Shown here: in pieces, positions 60,760 through 64,000 of the stretch
Numbering within the stretch: the stretch's first letter is position 1
Layout: the number at the start of each line of letters is the position of its first letter
From: Lentzea fradiae
Lineage (GTDB): Bacteria > Actinomycetota > Actinomycetes > Mycobacteriales > Pseudonocardiaceae
Reading direction: 5' to 3'
DNA length: 64,000 nt
NCBI RefSeq assembly: GCF_900100955.1
Contig: NZ_FNCC01000003.1
Location: 310,001 to 374,000, forward strand
Program-made: the position numbers and the translations under genes
The notes under the pieces: generated by a model
What the model was told of the DNA's origin: nothing
Databases searched by the model: none
The model's input: only the letters and a program-made list of their open reading frames with translations

Positions 60760-62259
60760 GTGACCTGGACCGGCCTGCACTGCAGGGTGAACTGGAAGCG
60801 CGCCGACGTCGACACGTTCGTCGCCGACTCCCTCGCGCCCCTGATGGCGGGCCGCGAGTGGTTCTTCCTGCGGTACTGGGAGACCGGGCCGCACCTGCGC
60901 GTCCGGGTCCAGGGCGATCCCGGTGACCTGCGGTCCGAGCTGGCGGACCTCGTCGCCGCCCAGGACTTCGCCACCACCGCCGACGAACCGGGCTGGCTGC
61001 CGCACGGCGACGTCCGCGAGGTCGAGTACGTGCCGGAGACGGCCCGGTACGGCGGCCCGGCCGCGCTTCCCGTGGCCGAGCGCCTCTTCTGCCGCAGCAC
61101 CGAGGTGGCCGTCGCGGTCCTCCAGGCGGCCCGCACGGAGAGCGGCCGCCTCACCGCCGCCCTCCAGCTCACGATGACGACCGCCAAGGCGCTCGGCCTC
61201 GACCTGCCGCAGGCCGCGTCGTGGCTGCGCACCCTGGGCACGGGCTGGCGCACCGTCACCGAGTGGGCCCCCGCCCCCACGATCGGCAGCCACCTGGCCG
61301 CGCACCAGCTGCTCGCCCAGCGCGGCCAGGACCTGGCCGACCGGTGGCACCGCGACCCGACCGGCGTCCTCGCGCACTGGGCCGGCGAGGTCCGCGCGGC
61401 ACGGGAGGAGCTGGGCACCTGGCTCCCGCACGTCTGGGCCTCCCAGCTGCACATGCTCCTCAACCGCCTGGGCATCGGCCCGAACGAGGAACGCCTGGTC
61501 TGCTGGACCACCGCGGCCGCGGCGCTGTCCCCCACCGGCCTCACCGACTTCCACGCCGACGGCGCCACCGCCCCCGACCGCCGGTACCTGGAGGCCAGCA
61601 AGTTCCTGCCCGGCTTCGGCGACCAGCTCCCCCGCACACCGGCGCCCGCACCGCAGTTCGCCCCCTGGCTACCGACCGTCCCGCTTCAGTCCACTGTGGA
61701 CGAGATGCTCGCGTCGGCATTCCGCGCCCGCAGGACGAGCCGCGAACTTCAGGGCACCCTGACCGCCGACCAGCTGGGCACGATGCTGTGGACGGCGATG
61801 GCCCCCAGCGACGGCAGGAGGCCGTACCCGAGCGCGGGCGCCCGGTACTGCGCCCGGCTCAGGCTGATCGCGCTCGACGTCGACGGCCTGGCGCCCGGCC
61901 GGTACGAGGTCGACGAGACGAACCGGACGTTGATCCGCCTCGGTGACGCGCCGTCGGTCGACGACCTGGAAGCCACCTCCATGTGGTTCGGCAAGGACAG
62001 GACCGAACTGACCGGGACACCCGCCGTGCTGGCCCTCTACGTCCGAATAGGACTGCTGCGCGAGTCCTACGGGCTGCGCGCGCTCAGGTTCGCGTTCACC
62101 GAAGCCGGGCATCTGGCCCAAAACCTCACCGTCACCGCCGCACACGGAAACATCCGCACCGGATTGGTCGGCGGCTTCTACGACGACCTCGCCCACGACG
62201 TCATCGGCCTCGACGGCGTGGACGACACACTCGTCTACTTCCTACCCCTGGCCTCGTAA
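60760..62259 (+). CDS. lazF: Fusion of glutamate-elimination domain and azoline dehydrogenase (LazF-like)
   Basis: The 499-residue protein has two parts. Residues 1 to about 285 are a SpaB_C/lantibiotic elimination domain (WTGLHCRVNWKRADVDTFVADSLAPLM, FFLRYWETGPHLRVRVQGD, SQLHMLLNRLGIGPNEERL) that removes the glutamyl group to form dehydroalanine. Residues 315-499 are an FMN nitroreductase-like dehydrogenase (RARRTSRELQG, RRPYPSAGARYCARL, ESYGLRALRFAFTEAGHLAQNL) that oxidises azolines to azoles. This fusion is the mark of the lactazole family; most other thiopeptide clusters encode the two separately. The GTG at 60760 follows GGAG, 16 bases after the YcaO stop. It is the last gene of the cluster. 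Confidence 0.92.
   Translation: MTWTGLHCRVNWKRADVDTFVADSLAPLMAGREWFFLRYWETGPHLRVRVQGDPGDLRSELADLVAAQDFATTADEPGWLPHGDVREVEYVPETARYGGPAALPVAERLFCRSTEVAVAVLQAARTESGRLTAALQLTMTTAKALGLDLPQAASWLRTLGTGWRTVTEWAPAPTIGSHLAAHQLLAQRGQDLADRWHRDPTGVLAHWAGEVRAAREELGTWLPHVWASQLHMLLNRLGIGPNEERLVCWTTAAAALSPTGLTDFHADGATAPDRRYLEASKFLPGFGDQLPRTPAPAPQFAPWLPTVPLQSTVDEMLASAFRARRTSRELQGTLTADQLGTMLWTAMAPSDGRRPYPSAGARYCARLRLIALDVDGLAPGRYEVDETNRTLIRLGDAPSVDDLEATSMWFGKDRTELTGTPAVLALYVRIGLLRESYGLRALRFAFTEAGHLAQNLTVTAAHGNIRTGLVGGFYDDLAHDVIGLDGVDDTLVYFLPLAS
61690..61701. repeat. Palindrome TCCACTGTGGAC (copy 3)
   Basis: Exact 12-mer inside the LazF-like gene, again in frame as Ser-Thr-Val-Asp. Confidence 0.6.
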
Positions 62260-62453
62260 ACACGAACGACACCGCCATATCCGACGACGAACGCACACGG
62301 TTACCGTCCCAAGGGACCGACGGAGATCCCTCAGCCACCATTTTCCCTTCTGATCTCGCTCCACAAGCACTCTCCGCAACACCCCACCCCAGTCGCAACT
62401 CTCTTTCGCGTTTTCCCCTGCCGCACGCGGGGCCCTTTCGTCCTGTCACGGCC

Positions 62454-62472
62454 TACGCGGGGTCCCCGCGTA
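62454..62472. repeat. Perfect 19-bp palindrome
   Basis: TACGCGGGG-T-CCCCGCGTA has nine-base arms around a single T. Its core ACGCGGGG also occurs alone about 30 bases upstream. As RNA it would form a tight stem and could be a terminator for the thiopeptide operon; as DNA it has the look of a dimer-binding site. Confidence 0.6.
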
Positions 62473-62601
62473 CTAAAGCCACGTCACGCGGAGGAGGCGG
62501 GAACCACTGGGTGGGTGACACACGGGCAGGTGTGCGGCGGGTGACGGGACAGAATCTCTGACGCAGCGCCTAGTAAGCGCGTGCGTTCTCGGAGAATCCC
62601 G

Positions 62602-62621
62602 GCCGCGATCTTCATCGCGGC
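62602..62621. terminator. Hairpin between convergent operons
   Basis: GCCGCGAT (62602-62609), loop CTTC, ATCGCGGC (62614-62621): a perfect 8-bp stem with a stable tetraloop, 50 bases beyond the end of the minus-strand WXG-like gene. Likely a terminator for it. Confidence 0.6.
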
Positions 62622-62670
62622 GGCGCAGCGCATCGACCGGACGTAGGCGGGTTGTCCGCCGTTGCGCGGC

Positions 62671-63504
62671 TCAGACCACGGCCGCCTCCTCGGGGTCCTC
62701 CTCCTGCTCCGAGACGGTCGGCAGCTCGGCCGTGGTGCTCGGGGCTGAACCGCCCTGGGCCAGCTCCCCGATCACCGACATCGACTGCTTCACGATCGTC
62801 AGCACGGCCGCGGCACCCTCGACGAGCTTGATCAGGTTCTCGCCGCTCGCGAGCAGCTCGCCGAGCTTGGCGGCGATCCGCAGGCCGCAGTCGACGGCGA
62901 TCTGCACGCACTGCGGGATGGCCGCGGCGATGCTCTGCCCGAACGTCACCGCCGCCGCCGCGACGGCCTGCGTCATGATCGGCACGATCTTGCCGACGGC
63001 CTCGGTGACCAGCCGCGTCACCTCGGCGGCGACCTGGGCGACCACCTCGCCCGCCTTGATCAGCGCCGTCGCGTTGGTGAGCGCGGTCTCGGCGATCGAC
63101 AGCACGCCGTCGACGAGCTGCTGACCGGTCTGGAGGTAGTCGGTGGCGCTCTGCCCCGACCAGCCGCTGGTCTCGCTGCTCGCCTTCTCCCGGTAGCTCT
63201 CCGCGAGGGCGGCGGCGGACGTGCTCGCGTTCCGCAGGTCACCCGCGCCCTGCTCCACGCCGCCGGGGTCGCCTTGCAGCTGCCGCAACGGCTCTTCCAG
63301 GAACGAGACCATCGGCGTGAGGAACCCGACGCCCGCGCTGTCCAGCGCCTGCAACGGTTTCCCGTCCTCGCCGAGCGCGGAGACCGGGGCCTTGGGCGTG
63401 GCCGCGAGGTCCTGCGACAGCCACTCGTCGCCCGCGATGGCGCTGGTGGTGGTGCGCAGCTCTTCGAGCAGTGCGGCGATCGTGCCCGCGTCCGTCGTCG
63501 TCAC
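62671..63504 (-). CDS. WXG100-like / type VII secretion-associated protein
   Basis: The 277-residue protein has a long helical N-terminal half (TIAALLEELRTTTSAIAGDEWLSQDL; GGVEQGAGDLRNASTSAAALAESYREKASSETSGWSGQSATDYLQ) with a W-x-G turn in SGWSGQS, the mark of WXG100/ESX proteins. A hydrophobic Ala/Val-rich segment (170-240) and an acidic, disordered tail follow. It is likely a substrate or effector-like partner of a type VII secretion system. The long hydrophobic region could insert in membranes. GTGA overlap with the EspC-like gene upstream. No toxin domain or enzyme motif is recognised. Confidence 0.7.
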   Translation of the reverse strand: MTTTDAGTIAALLEELRTTTSAIAGDEWLSQDLAATPKAPVSALGEDGKPLQALDSAGVGFLTPMVSFLEEPLRQLQGDPGGVEQGAGDLRNASTSAAALAESYREKASSETSGWSGQSATDYLQTGQQLVDGVLSIAETALTNATALIKAGEVVAQVAAEVTRLVTEAVGKIVPIMTQAVAAAAVTFGQSIAAAIPQCVQIAVDCGLRIAAKLGELLASGENLIKLVEGAAAVLTIVKQSMSVIGELAQGGSAPSTTAELPTVSEQEEDPEEAAVV

Positions 63505-63809
63505 CGGTCCACCCCCGTGAAGCTCGCGGCGTTGCCGTCGTCGGTGCGCTGGTAGGCGTCGGCGGTCTGCCGCACGCCGATGCTCACCTTGTCCAAAGTG
63601 GACGCGACATCGCCGAACGCCGTCCGGGTCCGGCCCATCGCGCCACCGAGTCCGGCGGCGAGGAACTGCGCGAACGACCCCAGCTCCTGGCCGAGCCGGT
63701 CGGGCATCCGCGCCGCGGTCGCGGACAGCTGGTCCGCGTACCCGGCGAGCGTCGCGGCGTGCCCGCGCAGCTGCTCGTGGTCGACCGTGAAGTTGTCAGG
63801 GGTGCTCAC
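63501..63809 (-). CDS. EspC-like type VII secretion target protein
   Basis: The 102-residue protein (FTVDHEQLRGHAATLAGYADQLSATAARMPDRLGQELGSFAQFL, then GDVASTLDKVSIGVRQTADAYQRTDDGNAASF) matches the ESX-1 EspC-type family. These are small helical hairpins that pair with larger ESX substrates; the YxxxD-type secretion signal may correspond to YQRTD. It overlaps the genes on both sides by four bases, so the three proteins are co-produced. Common in Pseudonocardiales genomes as YbaB-EspC-WXG cassettes. Confidence 0.75.
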   Translation of the reverse strand: MSTPDNFTVDHEQLRGHAATLAGYADQLSATAARMPDRLGQELGSFAQFLAAGLGGAMGRTRTAFGDVASTLDKVSIGVRQTADAYQRTDDGNAASFTGVDR

Positions 63810-64000
63810 CGGACGGCCTCCGGCAGGTGCCTCGTGACCTCGTCCAGGGCCTCGCCCTCACCCAGGTAGCCCGCCATCACCTCGGCCATCCGCGCCCCGG
63901 CGATCCGTTGCGCCTCGCGCGCCGTGCTGACGATGAGCATCGCCAGCGTGTCGACGTCGAGCCTGCGGGCCGCGGGCGTCAGCGCGACGTCACCGAGCAC
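63806..64000 (-). CDS. YbaB/EbfC-like protein, C-terminal part, cut by the window edge
   Basis: The visible 64 residues (VALTPAARRLDVDTLAMLIVSTAREAQRIAGARMAEVMAGYLG) match the C-terminus of YbaB/EbfC-type proteins, small nucleoid-associated proteins often found before EspC-like and WXG-like genes in actinomycetes. The N-terminus is beyond 64000. The stop overlaps the EspC-like GTG start. Identification is tentative because only the end is visible. Confidence 0.55.
   Translation of the reverse strand: MLGDVALTPAARRLDVDTLAMLIVSTAREAQRIAGARMAEVMAGYLGEGEALDEVTRHLPEAVR

Larger units (their letters stand above)
62260..62670. other. Non-coding region after the thiopeptide cluster
   Basis: These 411 bases separate the end of the thiopeptide operon from the convergent secretion-substrate genes. 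The first 160 bases are pyrimidine-rich and lower in GC than the coding DNA. I see a 19-bp palindrome and one terminator hairpin, listed separately, and no supportable gene on either strand. Confidence 0.5.

Noticed and set aside
54390-62259. A lanthipeptide cluster, because of the LanB-like proteins
   Set aside because: The dehydratase is split, there is no LanC-type cyclase, and a YcaO protein with RRE partner, pyridine-synthase-like protein and azoline dehydrogenase are present; the core is of thiopeptide type.
62260-62670. A second small precursor peptide or RNA gene downstream of the cluster
   Set aside because: No Cys/Ser-rich peptide with a leader and ribosome site on either strand, and no tRNA-like fold seen.
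1-64000. CRISPR array, tRNA, rRNA, prophage or insertion sequence
   Set aside because: No regularly spaced repeats, no conserved RNA cores and no transposase, integrase or phage structural genes were seen by eye.

Overview
The window is high-GC (my impression is about 70% or more), densely packed actinomycete chromosome with many GTG starts and ATGA/GTGA stop-start overlaps. It has AfsR/SARP, XRE (MmyB-type C-terminus), MarR, TetR and CdaR regulators, and a type VII secretion substrate cassette at the right edge. Together these suggest a filamentous actinomycete, most likely Pseudonocardiales (Saccharothrix/Lentzea/Actinosynnema type). The genus is a guess. I see no rRNA, tRNA, CRISPR array or insertion sequence.

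Layout. 1-4073: a cut-off polysaccharide deacetylase, a secreted pectate lyase, msrA plus a MOSC protein, cysQ and a HAD phosphatase. 4070-10217: a damaged sulfur-assimilation/oxidoreductase locus. A remnant of an MFS transporter lies head to head with only the C-terminal third of cysD, followed by intact cysN, a flavoprotein gene with an in-frame TGA where Trp is expected, an aldehyde dehydrogenase, and an SRPBCC-alcohol dehydrogenase fusion. 10246-26314: ordinary accessory and regulatory genes, several with clear inverted-repeat operators. These include an AI-2E family membrane protein, a TetR/FAD-monooxygenase pair sharing an operator, a LexA-like repressor, a luciferase-like monooxygenase/MarR/FMN reductase operon, a DauR-like regulator with two amino-acid enzymes, and an EamA exporter/TetR/hydrolase set.

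26361-45772: a coelichelin-type siderophore locus in the Streptomyces cchC-to-cchJ order. It has two FecCD permeases, an ATPase, a binding lipoprotein, an ABC exporter half, a trimodular NRPS (A-T-E-C-A-T-E-C-A-T), a second exporter half and an esterase. Hand-read A-domain codes are DINYWGGIGK, DFWNIGMVHK and DMENLGLINK, which I recall as those of CchH (hydroxyformyl-Orn, Thr, hydroxy-Orn). Several IdeR/DmdR-like iron boxes sit between the genes. The ornithine monooxygenase, formyltransferase and MbtH genes usually found alongside are absent from the window.

51433-62259: a compact thiopeptide cluster of the lactazole type. An AfsR/SARP regulator is followed by a 57-residue precursor gene (54220-54393) and five overlapping or closely spaced genes. 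These are a LanB-type glutamylation protein, a pyridine-synthase-like protein, an RRE/E1-like partner protein, a YcaO cyclodehydratase, and a fused elimination-domain/azoline dehydrogenase. The leader closely matches the lactazole leader as I remember it. The core differs, with four Cys, more Ser and a TQPQLPPA tail, so the product should be a new member with an uncertain and possibly larger ring. This is the most interesting system in the window.

45807-51081 holds an FAD dehydrogenase, a CdaR-type regulator and a family 3 glycoside hydrolase between the two clusters. 62671-64000 (minus) holds a WXG-like protein, an EspC-like protein and a partial YbaB-like gene.
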